NCBI GenBank assembly: GCA_023957995.1
Contig: JAMLGK010000005.1
Span: 62,001-126,000, forward strand
Length of the DNA stretch: 64,000 bases
Source: Microthrixaceae bacterium
GTDB lineage: Bacteria; Actinomycetota; Acidimicrobiia; Acidimicrobiales; Microtrichaceae
Direction of reading: 5' to 3'
Translations under genes and position numbers: made by a program
Part shown: positions 15,098 to 23,745 of the stretch, in pieces
Position numbering within the stretch: the first letter of the stretch is position 1
Layout: each line of letters starts with the position of its first letter
Notes under the pieces: model-generated
Seen by the model: only the letters and a program-made list of their open reading frames with translations
What the model was told of the DNA's origin: nothing
The model's database searches: none

Positions 15098-17728
15098 ATG
15101 TGGAACCTGACCCTCCGCAACCTCCGGGCCAACCTGGCGCGTCTCGTGTCCACCGCGGTCGCGGTGATCACCGGCACGGCCTTCGTGGCATGTGGGCTGG
15201 TGTTGACCCAGGCGATCGCGTCATCGGTTGCCGGCAACGTCGAGCTCCAGTACTCCGCGGTCGATGCCGGGGTGGTGTCACAGGGCATGACTGCCGACGG
15301 CCCCGGAGCCCTCGAGGGCGTCGACGCGGCGCTCCTCGAGCCACTGGAAGCACTCCCGGAGGTCTCCGGCGCAGCGGGTGAGCTCGTCGCCAGCACCAAG
15401 CTGCTCGACAGCGACGGCGATGCGCTCCGCTCGCAGATGCTCGGCCGATCGTGGATTACCGATTCCGAGCTGAACCCCTTCACCGTGGACGAGGGCCGTG
15501 CACCCGAGGCCGAGGGTGAGATCGCGGTCGACCGCGGGACGGTCGACCGCTTCGACATCTCGATCGGGGACGACTTCGACCTGGCCACCCCAGCCGGCCC
15601 GGTGGAGGCCACCGTGGTGGGGATCACCTCCTTCGGGAGGTCGGCGACCGTGGACGGGGGCGGAACCGTCTTCCTTTCCCCGGGGTACGCGCTCGAGGTG
15701 CTGGGAGCGGGATCCGAGCAGTACACCCAGATCCTGTTGCGCTCCGACGGTCCTCCCGGTGAGCTGGTTGCGGCGGCCCGGGACACACTGCCGACCAACG
15801 TCTCGGTGCTCGACGGCGAGGACTTCCGCACCGAGGCCACGGCCAGCACGCAGGAGTTCGTCTCGTTCCTGCGGCCGGTGCTGCTGGGGTTCGCATTCCT
15901 CGCGCTGTTCGTGGCCGGGTTCGTCATCTACAACACCTTCACGGTGGTGGTGACCCAGCGCTCCCGGGAGCTGGCTCTCGTTCGTTCCATCGGAGGGACC
16001 CCCGGCCAGGTTCGACGCTCGCTCCTCGGCGAAGGTCTGCTCCTCGGCCTCGGAGCCTCCGTCATCGGTCTCGGTATCGGAATGGCCCTCAGCGCGCTGC
16101 TGCAGTGGATCCTCCAGCGTTTCGACGTGGGTCTTCCCGGCGCCGGCTTCGCCCTTTCGGGTTGGACGGTGCTGATCACGGTGGGTTCAGGAACCCTCAT
16201 CACCGTGGTCTCGGTGCTGATCCCCGCATTCAAGGCGGGACGCACCCGCCCGGTGGAGGCGATGCGCGAATCAGCGGTGGACCACTCCGGGACCTCGATG
16301 CTGAGGTTGTACGCGGGTGGGGCACTCCTGGTGATCGGCGTCGGTGCGCTGTTGTTCAACCGCTTCGTGCAGGCCTACCCCCTGCTGCTCGCGTTCGGGG
16401 CGCTGACGCTGTTCTGGGGGGTCGTCGTCGGGGGCCCGCTCCTGGCGAGGCTCTTCGGCCGCGCCATGCGCTCGCTCCTGTCACGGAACCTGACCGGCCG
16501 GATCGCTGCGGACAACATGGTGCGGAACCCGAAGCGCACGGCGACCACCGCCAACGCTCTCGTCATCGGTCTGTTCCTGGTCACCCTGGTCACCGTCTCG
16601 GGCACCGCACTGAGGGACTGGGCCATGGACGAGGTGGCAAAGCTCTCGGCCTCGGACTTCCTAGTGGTGGCGGTCACCCCGATTCCCGACGACCTGGTGC
16701 AGGCCGTCGAGAACCTCGACGGTGTCACTGCTGCTGCGCCCGTTCAGACGGCGTTGGTGTCCGATGCCACTGGGGTGACGGCCCTTCTGAGCGGGGCGGA
16801 CATCGACCTGTTGGTCGACACGATGGGCCTCGAGGCCACCTCGGGCTCACTCGACGATGTGGCAGCCGGTGCCGGTGCGGCCACGACGGGCTTCGGGCAG
16901 CTGTCAGAGCAGAGACCTTCCGGCGGGCCCCCCGGCCCGTCCTCGAGCACGACCGAGGTCGGGCCAGACCCTTCCGAGCAACCCGACCCGGAGGTGGACG
17001 GGCCCACGCTGGACATCGGAGAGTCGGGAAGCACCACCTCGCAGGCCGACGTCGGGCAGGTGTACCTGCTGGAGAATCCGGCCGGCGAGATCGTGGAGGT
17101 ACCGGTGGCAGCCGTGCTCGAGTTGCAGCTCGACACGATCTTCCTGGGCACGCTGGTGAACCAGGACCTCTTCACCGAGATAGCCGGCACCCAGCCCGTG
17201 GGGCAGATCTACATCCGAGCGGACCAGGACCGCATCGATCAGGTCGGCACAGATCTCGACAACATCGTCGCCGACTACACCGGCATCGAGGTGGTACCCG
17301 GGAACTTCATCGGCCAGATCCTGGGAAGTGTCATCGACTTCCTGATCGCCGCCATCAACGGGCTCCTCGGCCTCTCGGTGGTGATCGCACTCGTGGGGAT
17401 CGTGAACACGATGAACCTGTCGATCCACGAACGACGCCGGGAGCTCGGCATGGTCCGCGCCCTCGGCATGACCGTCGCCCAGGTGCGTTCGATGGTCAGG
17501 ATCGAGGCCTTCGGGATCGGGGTGCTCGGCACCCTCATCGGAGTCGGTGCGGGCGTGTTCTGTGGCTGGGTGGTCATCGGGTCCATCACCGAGGTGTCGA
17601 TCCCCCTCGCGTGGGGTCGGGTGGGAATCATCACAGCGGTCGGCCTGTTGATCAGTGTGTTCGCCTCGATATGGCCGGCCCGCCGATCCACCAGGATCGA
17701 CATGCTGGAGGCGATGGCGAGCACCTGA
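15098..17728 (+). CDS. ABC transporter permease, FtsX/MacB family, two modules
   Basis: 876 residues from ATG 15098. An N-terminal membrane helix and MacB-like periplasmic domain are followed by three helices (LGFAFLALFVAGFVIYNTF; VRSIGGTPGQVRRSLL coupling helix), then a second set with LLSRNLTGRIAADNMVRNPKRTATTANALVIG, a second extracellular domain, and a final FtsX module (VVIALVGIVNTMNLSIHERRRELGMVRALGM). This duplicated form is common in actinobacteria. The second extracellular domain has a Ser/Pro/Gly-rich insert at about residues 600-650 that looks unstructured. Together with the preceding ATPase it should export a hydrophobic compound or lipid; the cargo is unknown. Confidence 0.93.
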   Translation: MWNLTLRNLRANLARLVSTAVAVITGTAFVACGLVLTQAIASSVAGNVELQYSAVDAGVVSQGMTADGPGALEGVDAALLEPLEALPEVSGAAGELVASTKLLDSDGDALRSQMLGRSWITDSELNPFTVDEGRAPEAEGEIAVDRGTVDRFDISIGDDFDLATPAGPVEATVVGITSFGRSATVDGGGTVFLSPGYALEVLGAGSEQYTQILLRSDGPPGELVAAARDTLPTNVSVLDGEDFRTEATASTQEFVSFLRPVLLGFAFLALFVAGFVIYNTFTVVVTQRSRELALVRSIGGTPGQVRRSLLGEGLLLGLGASVIGLGIGMALSALLQWILQRFDVGLPGAGFALSGWTVLITVGSGTLITVVSVLIPAFKAGRTRPVEAMRESAVDHSGTSMLRLYAGGALLVIGVGALLFNRFVQAYPLLLAFGALTLFWGVVVGGPLLARLFGRAMRSLLSRNLTGRIAADNMVRNPKRTATTANALVIGLFLVTLVTVSGTALRDWAMDEVAKLSASDFLVVAVTPIPDDLVQAVENLDGVTAAAPVQTALVSDATGVTALLSGADIDLLVDTMGLEATSGSLDDVAAGAGAATTGFGQLSEQRPSGGPPGPSSSTTEVGPDPSEQPDPEVDGPTLDIGESGSTTSQADVGQVYLLENPAGEIVEVPVAAVLELQLDTIFLGTLVNQDLFTEIAGTQPVGQIYIRADQDRIDQVGTDLDNIVADYTGIEVVPGNFIGQILGSVIDFLIAAINGLLGLSVVIALVGIVNTMNLSIHERRRELGMVRALGMTVAQVRSMVRIEAFGIGVLGTLIGVGAGVFCGWVVIGSITEVSIPLAWGRVGIITAVGLLISVFASIWPARRSTRIDMLEAMAST

Positions 17729-17756
17729 GCATCAGCGAAGTGACTGGAAGGCAGAC

Positions 17757-19208
17757 ATGGCTACCACCGAGGTCCGAGACAGCGAACCGGCAGAGGCGAC
17801 GCAGGGGTCCGGGGTCCTGTTCGAACAGCACTACCTCGACTGCCTGTCCCAGGCCTCCTACGTGGTCGCAGACCGCGCGACCGGTCGGGCGGTCGTGGTG
17901 GATCCGCGCCGCGACGTACACGAGTACCTCTCAACAGCCGAGGAGCACGGTCTCACCATCGAGTTGGTCATCGAGACCCACTTCCATGCCGACTTCCTCT
18001 CGGGACACCTGGAGCTGGCCGCGGCAACCGGCGCCGAGATCGCCCTCGGACCCACCGCGCAGGCGGAGTACCCGCACCGGTCGCTCTCCGACGGCGAGAG
18101 GATCCCACTGGGTGAGGTGACGTTGGAGATCCGCCACACGCCGGGTCACACGCCCGAATCGATCTCCATCGTGGTCTGGGAACATCCCGGGGACATCGAC
18201 GATCCAGATGGCGTTCCGTTCGGTGTCCTCACCGGCGACACGATGTTCATCGGTGACGTCGGGCGCCCCGACCTGCTGGCCTCGTTCGGGGTCACCGCCG
18301 ACGAGCTGGCGACGAGCCTCTACCACTCACTGCACGATCAGCTTCTCACGCTGCCCGACGAGACCAAGGTCTTCCCGGGCCACGGCGCAGGCTCGGCTTG
18401 CGGCAAATCTCTCTCGACCGAGACGGTGTCGACCATCGGCGAACAGCGCGAGAGCAACTACGCGCTCGCCGACATGACCCCGGAGGCCTTCATCGATGTG
18501 GTCACCGAGGGCCAGCGCAGTGCGCCCGGCTACTTCGCCCACGACGCCGTGCTCAACCGCAAGTCGCGTGAACTGCTCGACGACGAAGCCGGCTGTGATG
18601 CGCTGGAGTTGGACCGTGTCCTCGCCCTCAGGGAGGAGGGGGCACTGGTTATCGACACCCGTGACCAGGCGGCGTTCGCCCAGGGGCACGTCGAGGGTTC
18701 GGTGAACATCGCGCTCGACGGGCGCTTCGCGGAATATGCGGGATCGGTGGTCCGCCCGCACGAGCAGATCGTTCTGGTGTCCGACCCCGGAACCGAGGTG
18801 GAGGCGCGCACCCGCCTCGCCCGCATCGGCTTCGACGAGGTGGCCGGGCACCTCGATGGCCCCTACCGAGCCATGCAGCAGCATCCCGAACATGTCGAGC
18901 GTGCCTCGAGGCTGACCGCGGACGAGTTCGCGCAGAGGCGCGAGTCGGTGCAGGACCTGCTGGTGCTCGATGTACGTGGGCCCGCCGAGACAGCCGAGGG
19001 CATGGTCGAGGGTGCGCTGGAGGTGCCCGTCGGATCCATGCGGGACCGTCTCGAGGAACTCCAGGACTACTCGGAGCGGCCCGTGGTCGTGATGTGCGCC
19101 GGTGGCTACCGCTCCTCGATCGCCGCATCGCTGTTGCGATCCAACGGGTTCACCGATGTGAGTGACCTGATGGGCGGCTACGCAGCCCTGGAGCCGGCGC
19201 AGACCTGA
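17757..19208 (+). CDS. Persulfide dioxygenase-like MBL-fold protein fused to two rhodanese domains
   Basis: 483 residues from ATG 17757. The N-terminal metallo-beta-lactamase fold has ETHFHADFLSGH, TPGHTPES, LTGDTMFIGDVGRPDLL and VFPGHGAGSACGKSL, the ETHE1-type pattern for a mononuclear Fe(II) site that oxidises glutathione or other low-molecular-weight persulfides. Two rhodanese domains follow, near residues 280-370 and 385-480. The first (VIDTRDQAAFAQGHVEGSVNI) has no catalytic Cys at the expected loop (VLVSDPG), while the second keeps it (VVMCAGGYRSS). Fusion of persulfide dioxygenase and rhodanese is known in bacteria for sulfide detoxification. It begins 28 bp after the ABC permease on the same strand. 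Confidence 0.92.
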   Translation: MATTEVRDSEPAEATQGSGVLFEQHYLDCLSQASYVVADRATGRAVVVDPRRDVHEYLSTAEEHGLTIELVIETHFHADFLSGHLELAAATGAEIALGPTAQAEYPHRSLSDGERIPLGEVTLEIRHTPGHTPESISIVVWEHPGDIDDPDGVPFGVLTGDTMFIGDVGRPDLLASFGVTADELATSLYHSLHDQLLTLPDETKVFPGHGAGSACGKSLSTETVSTIGEQRESNYALADMTPEAFIDVVTEGQRSAPGYFAHDAVLNRKSRELLDDEAGCDALELDRVLALREEGALVIDTRDQAAFAQGHVEGSVNIALDGRFAEYAGSVVRPHEQIVLVSDPGTEVEARTRLARIGFDEVAGHLDGPYRAMQQHPEHVERASRLTADEFAQRRESVQDLLVLDVRGPAETAEGMVEGALEVPVGSMRDRLEELQDYSERPVVVMCAGGYRSSIAASLLRSNGFTDVSDLMGGYAALEPAQT

Positions 19209-19245
19209 TCCGATCCCCCCTGTGGAGGAGTCGTAGGCTCGGCCC

Positions 19246-20451
19246 GTGTGCGACACGCTGGTGAGCCTGACCGACGACGGCGTGCTCTTCGCCAAGAACA
19301 GCGACCGTGATCCGAACGAGTCCCAGGTGCTGGAGTGGCAGCCCGCCGCCGATCACCGAGCGGGTTCGGTGGTGCGCTGCACCTGGCTGACCATCGACCA
19401 GGCCCCCCACACCAACGCAGTGCTCCTCAGCCGCCCGTGGTGGATGTGGGGTGCGGAGATCGGAACCAACGAACACGGTCTCGTGATCGGGAACGAGGCC
19501 GTGTTCACCAGGTCCGCCCGCGAGGGGGATCCGGGTCTGTTGGGCATGGACCTGTTGCGGCTCGCGCTCGAACGTTGCGCGGACCGCCATTCGGCGGTGC
19601 AGGAGATCGTCCGGCTCCTGGAACTCCATGGCCAGGGAGGACCCTGCTCCTTCGAACACGGCAGGTTCACCTACGACAACTCCTTCATCGTGGCCGATCC
19701 CGACGGAGCGGTGGTGCTGGAAACCGCAGGACGCACCCACGCCACCGAGGAGGTCAACAGCCGCGGCCGTTCGATCTCCAACGGCCTGACGATCGCCGCC
19801 TTCGCCCGAGCCCACTCGGATCCGCTGCGCAGTCGTGTGGCCGATGCCGCCGTGCGGCGTTCACAGACACAGGACATGGCCGTCGGCGCGGACGGGGTGC
19901 TCGACCTCTTCGCCGCCCTGCGGAGCCATGGACCCGGCCGGGCCCGACCCAGGTACTCACCGCTCAACGGGGCCCTGTCCGCCCCGTGCGCGCATGCCGG
20001 CGGACTTCTCACCTCCACCCAGACGACCGCATCATGGGTGGCCGACCTGCGCTCGCAGCCACAGCACTGGGCCACCGGCACCGCCGCACCGTGTACCTCG
20101 CTGTTCAAGCCGGTCCGGGTGAGCGAACCCGTGGACCTCGGCCCGGCACCAGCGAACGTGTTCGACCCCCATTCGCTGTGGTGGCGCCACGAGGTGCTCC
20201 ACCGGGCGGTGATGAGGAACCCGGGCGCGCTCCTGACGCGCTACCGCGGCGAACGCGACGACCTGGAGCGACACTGGAGCCTCGAACCTCCCGCGTCGGC
20301 CGAGGCGTTCAGGTCGGCCGACCAGCTGACGGCCCTCTGGAGCGAACGTGTCGATGAGGCGATCGCCGCCAAGGCCGCCCCCGATGTCCGACCCTGGATC
20401 GTCAGGCGCCTCTGGCGCAGGTGGGACGAAGCCGCGGCGATCCGCGGCTGA
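19246..20451 (+). CDS. C69/secernin-like Ntn-hydrolase
   Basis: 401 residues from GTG 19246. The second codon is Cys: the start M-C-D-T-L-V, followed by GVLFAKNSDRDPNESQ, is the N-terminal nucleophile pattern of peptidase family C69 (dipeptidase A) and secernins, where Cys2 becomes catalytic after Met removal. Conserved EIGTNEHGLVIGNEAVF and SFIVADPDGAVVLETAG support the family. The size fits secernin-type enzymes. Possible reactions are dipeptide or amide hydrolysis. It is not an EgtC-type glutamine amidotransferase despite egtB/egtD nearby. It converges with the PhoD gene with 18 bp between stops. Confidence 0.88.
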   Translation: MCDTLVSLTDDGVLFAKNSDRDPNESQVLEWQPAADHRAGSVVRCTWLTIDQAPHTNAVLLSRPWWMWGAEIGTNEHGLVIGNEAVFTRSAREGDPGLLGMDLLRLALERCADRHSAVQEIVRLLELHGQGGPCSFEHGRFTYDNSFIVADPDGAVVLETAGRTHATEEVNSRGRSISNGLTIAAFARAHSDPLRSRVADAAVRRSQTQDMAVGADGVLDLFAALRSHGPGRARPRYSPLNGALSAPCAHAGGLLTSTQTTASWVADLRSQPQHWATGTAAPCTSLFKPVRVSEPVDLGPAPANVFDPHSLWWRHEVLHRAVMRNPGALLTRYRGERDDLERHWSLEPPASAEAFRSADQLTALWSERVDEAIAAKAAPDVRPWIVRRLWRRWDEAAAIRG

Positions 20452-20469
20452 GCAGGGCCGACCTCGTGT

Positions 20470-22053
20470 TCAGCTGCTCATGGTCACCGTCTGGGCCTGT
20501 GCAGGTTGGTCGAAGGCGACCGGAGTGACCGCGGGCGAGTCACGGTACCGAGGGTCGACGCTTCGGAATTCCACCCGCATGCCCTCCGGAGTGGCCTCGA
20601 GGTACCCGTAACCCCTGCGCCGCCAATCGACCCAACGGAACGACGGGGAGGTCCCCCTGGTGATCTCCGCTGCGGCGTCGGCCAGTTCGGGATACCACCC
20701 CAGCGCCGTCGAGGAGACCGACCCGCAGACGTACTCCTGTGCCACCGCAGGACTTGCGGGGTCCTCCATGTCGCGATGCACCGAGGCCTGCCAGAACGAA
20801 TGGATGTCGCCGGTGAGGATCGCCGCCCCGGAGATCTGTTGCGTGGCCAGGAACTCGGTGAGCAGGTCGCGCTCCGCCGTGTAGCCGTCCCACTGGTCCA
20901 GGTTGAGGTAGAGCCCGCGGTGCCGGGGTCCGTCACCGAAGGCGGGTTCGTCCAGGTCGAGTAGGCGCAACGGAGCGAACATCACCTGTTGACCGAGGAT
21001 CTTCCACGTCACTCCGTCGCCCTCGGCACCACCCAAGCGGTCCAACAGCCATTGCCTCTGGCCGTGACCGAGCAGGGAACGATCCTCGGCGTGCACCATC
21101 GATGCGGGAGGTTCGGTGGTGAGCTGGAGCATGTCGCCCTCGGGGAGCAGGTCGCGGTACTGGCGGGTGTCCAACAGGGACAACTCCGCCAGGCGACCGA
21201 AGCGCAGGGTGCGGTGGATGCGGGTTCCGTCGATCGGCCAGACCGGCTGGTACTCGAACCAGGCCCGATACGCAGCCGTCGCCCGGTCGGGATCCTCGGT
21301 CAGTGAGATCCGGTCGTAGTTGTCGTGGAACTCGTGGTCGTCCCAGACGGGAGCGAACCCGTGCGCTGCGTGCGCAGCACGAAGATCGCGGTCGCTGCGG
21401 TACAAGCGGTACTTGGCGCGGTAGGTCTCGAGGTCGGTGGCGCGTTCGCTGGGGTCATCGCGCACGTCCCACAACGGATTCACCTTGCCCGCCGACTCAT
21501 AGATGTAGTCACCGAGGAAGACCACGCCGTCGATGTCGGCCTCCGCCACGTGCCGCCACGCCGGGTACCACCCGGAGGAGAACTTCTGACAGCTGGCAAC
21601 GGCGAGGGCCAGGCGGTCAGGCTCCGCGTCGGGGTGGGGAAGGGTTCGGGTGCGCCCCACCGGCGAGCGTTCCGTTCCCACCGAGAAGCGGTACCAGTAG
21701 GTCGTCGCAGGTGCGAGACCCTCGGCGAGCACCTTGGCACAGCCATCGGTGGATCCATCCACCGCCGTCGTACCCGCGGCCACCACCCGGGTGAACCCGG
21801 GGTCCTGCGCGACCTGCCACTGCAGTTCGACCCCACCGAGTGCGGCGGGAGCGAAGCGCGTCCACAACACCGCAGCGTCGTGTGAGTGCAGTCCCGATGC
21901 CACCGCGCAGTCCCAGGGCCCGAGGACCGGATCGGGTCCCGGATAGGCAACACAACCCGCCACCGCAAGGGCACCGGCGGCTCCCGCGGTCCCTGCCAGG
22001 AGACGGCGCCTGCTCATCTGCCCGGACCGGTTCACGCCGATTCCACTCGCCAT
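20470..22053 (-). CDS. phoD: PhoD-like alkaline phosphatase, Tat-exported lipoprotein
   Basis: 527 residues from ATG 22053; a longer frame upstream adds an unlikely Cys-rich stretch. The N-terminus carries a twin-arginine signal (SRRRLLAGTAGAAG, Arg15-17) ending in a lipobox AVAG-Cys34, so it is exported folded by Tat and lipid anchored. PhoD hallmarks follow: an N-terminal fibronectin-like domain (ATTYWYRFSVG), VASCQKFSSGWYPAW, VFLGDYIYE, VWDDHEFHDNYD, and LTGDIHSFW. PhoD enzymes are Fe3+/Ca2+ phosphodiesterase/monoesterases that release phosphate from organic esters and are usually under phosphate control; I did not find a convincing Pho box. It is divergent from the ammonium transporter with a 199-bp gap. 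Confidence 0.93.
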   Translation of the reverse strand: MASGIGVNRSGQMSRRRLLAGTAGAAGALAVAGCVAYPGPDPVLGPWDCAVASGLHSHDAAVLWTRFAPAALGGVELQWQVAQDPGFTRVVAAGTTAVDGSTDGCAKVLAEGLAPATTYWYRFSVGTERSPVGRTRTLPHPDAEPDRLALAVASCQKFSSGWYPAWRHVAEADIDGVVFLGDYIYESAGKVNPLWDVRDDPSERATDLETYRAKYRLYRSDRDLRAAHAAHGFAPVWDDHEFHDNYDRISLTEDPDRATAAYRAWFEYQPVWPIDGTRIHRTLRFGRLAELSLLDTRQYRDLLPEGDMLQLTTEPPASMVHAEDRSLLGHGQRQWLLDRLGGAEGDGVTWKILGQQVMFAPLRLLDLDEPAFGDGPRHRGLYLNLDQWDGYTAERDLLTEFLATQQISGAAILTGDIHSFWQASVHRDMEDPASPAVAQEYVCGSVSSTALGWYPELADAAAEITRGTSPSFRWVDWRRRGYGYLEATPEGMRVEFRSVDPRYRDSPAVTPVAFDQPAQAQTVTMSS

Positions 22054-22252
22054 GTCTCCCCCATCGCCTCGCCTGCCCCCACGAACGCTGCCACACCCCC
22101 TGCAGCAGCGCTTGAGAAAAACGGTACCCCAGTCCACGTAACACACGGTTCACATTCACCGAACGATGCTGCAACGACCGACCGCGAGAGTTTCCCATCG
22201 CCGTCGGAGCAGTCCGCGCGGAATCAAGTTGCCCCCAACCCGAGGAGTACCC
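22054..22252. promoter_or_regulatory. Divergent intergenic region phoD/amt
   Basis: This 199-bp gap must hold the promoters of both the phosphatase and the ammonium transporter, two nutrient-scavenging genes. A clear ribosome-binding site (GAGGAG) sits just before the GTG at 22253. I see no confident Pho box, GlnR site or -35/-10 pair. Confidence 0.4.
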
Positions 22253-23584
22253 GTGTTATCTCCATTGACCCTGCTGGCCCAGGAAGCGGCCCCCGAAACA
22301 TCCAAGGTGTTGTTGGACAACCTCTGGGTGTTCGTGGCTGCGATCCTGGTCATCTTCATGCAGGCCGGATTCGCCCTCGTCGAAGCCGGCCTCACCCGAG
22401 GCAAGAACGTCTCGAACATCATGATGAAGAACCTGATGGACTTCGCCGGTGGCGCCATCATGTTCTTCCTCATCGGCTACGGACTCGCCTACGGATCCGG
22501 CGGCAACAGCCTGATCGGCTGGGGGAACTTCGCTCTCAGCGACGGCGGCGGCTGGACCACCGCTGATGGCGGACTGGCTCCCAGCGTCGACTTCTTCTTC
22601 CAGCTGGCCTTCGCGGCCGCAGCCGCCACGATCGTGTCGGGTGCCATGGCGGAACGAACGAAGTTCAAGAGCTACTTCATCTACTCCCTGGTCATCACCG
22701 GCTTCATCTACCCGGTGGTTGTGCACTGGACGTGGGGCGGAGGCTGGATCTCCAGCTTCGGTGACGGACTCTTCACCGACTTCGCCGGGTCCTCGATCGT
22801 GCACATGACCGGTGGACTCGCTGCCCTGGCGGGAGCGATCGTCCTCGGCCCACGAATCGGCAAGTACGGCCCCGACGGCAAGCCGAGGGCGATCCTCGGC
22901 CACAACATCCCGTTCGCGGTGCTCGGCACGATCATCCTGTTGATCGGCTGGTACGGGTTCAACCCGGGTTCACAGCTCGCAGCCGACTTCCCGGAGGTGG
23001 GCAACATCGCAGTGACCACCACACTCGCTGCAGTATCGGGTGCGATCATCGCCATGCTCGTCATCTGGTTGAAGTCGGGTAAACCCGACGTGGCCATGAC
23101 CGCCAACGGGATGCTCGCCGGTCTTGTGGGCATCACCGCAGGCACAGCAGCTGTGGGCAACATGGGAGCGATCGCAATCGGTGCCATCTGCGGTGGCGTG
23201 GTCGTGGGTTCCGTGCTCCTGTTCGACCGCATCCGTGTGGATGACCCGGTCGGAGCGATCTCGGTTCACGGGATCTGCGGTGCACTGGGAACCCTCCTGG
23301 TGGGCGTGTTCGCCATCGACGGTGGCCTCCTGGCCGGCGACGGAGCAGCGCTGCTGTTCAACCAGCTTGTCGGTGTGGCCGGTATCGCAGCGTTCGTGCT
23401 GGTCTGCGCCTTCGCCCTGTTCCTGGGGATCAAGTACACCGTCGGACTCCGGGTCACCGCCGAGGAGGAGCTCGAGGGTCTGGACATCCTCGAACACGGC
23501 GCTCCCGGGTACAGCGAGGACACCGGCGCCGGACCGGTGTCGATCCCGGGGAGTTCCACGGTCAAGACCCCTGTGACCGTCTAG
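22253..23584 (+). CDS. amt: Ammonium transporter, Amt/Rh family
   Basis: 443 residues from GTG 22253, chosen because GAGGAG lies 5-10 bases upstream; an earlier in-frame ATG at 22166 lacks this. Eleven membrane segments can be traced. Key features: an N-terminal segment LWVFVAAILVIFMQAGFALVEAGLTRGKN, DFFFQLAFAAAAATIVSGAMAERTKF, and HMTGGLAALAGAIVLGPR and HGICGALGTLLVGVFA with the twin-His pore residues. These proteins carry ammonium into the cell and are usually gated by GlnK; no glnK gene follows here. The gene ends at a strong hairpin, so it appears monocistronic. Confidence 0.95.
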   Translation: MLSPLTLLAQEAAPETSKVLLDNLWVFVAAILVIFMQAGFALVEAGLTRGKNVSNIMMKNLMDFAGGAIMFFLIGYGLAYGSGGNSLIGWGNFALSDGGGWTTADGGLAPSVDFFFQLAFAAAAATIVSGAMAERTKFKSYFIYSLVITGFIYPVVVHWTWGGGWISSFGDGLFTDFAGSSIVHMTGGLAALAGAIVLGPRIGKYGPDGKPRAILGHNIPFAVLGTIILLIGWYGFNPGSQLAADFPEVGNIAVTTTLAAVSGAIIAMLVIWLKSGKPDVAMTANGMLAGLVGITAGTAAVGNMGAIAIGAICGGVVVGSVLLFDRIRVDDPVGAISVHGICGALGTLLVGVFAIDGGLLAGDGAALLFNQLVGVAGIAAFVLVCAFALFLGIKYTVGLRVTAEEELEGLDILEHGAPGYSEDTGAGPVSIPGSSTVKTPVTV

Positions 23585-23600
23585 GCGAGTAAACCCCCCA

Positions 23601-23636
23601 GAAAGAGGCGTCGGGCTGCTGCCCGGCGCCTCTTTC
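23601..23636 (+). terminator. Intrinsic terminator-like hairpin after amt
   Basis: GAAAGAGGCGTCGGG (23601-23615) pairs with CCCGGCGCCTCTTTC (23622-23636) over 15 bp with one G-T pair and a 6-base loop. It begins 16 bp after the amt stop. There is no T run downstream, as is common in high-GC actinobacteria. Confidence 0.8.
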
Positions 23637-23745
23637 GCGTGTGAGGACAAAACCGCGGTAACACGCGTTGGCGCGCACCCTAGGGTGGCTTGTCGATACC
23701 ACCGGGAATCGGCCACGAGCCGGCTGGGTTCCCGGACCCAGAACC

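Noticed and set aside
19246-20451. EgtC, the ergothioneine amidotransferase, because egtB/egtD are close
   Set aside because: The sequence after Cys2 is secernin/C69-like, the protein is 401 residues long, and it is separated from egtB by phoD and amt.
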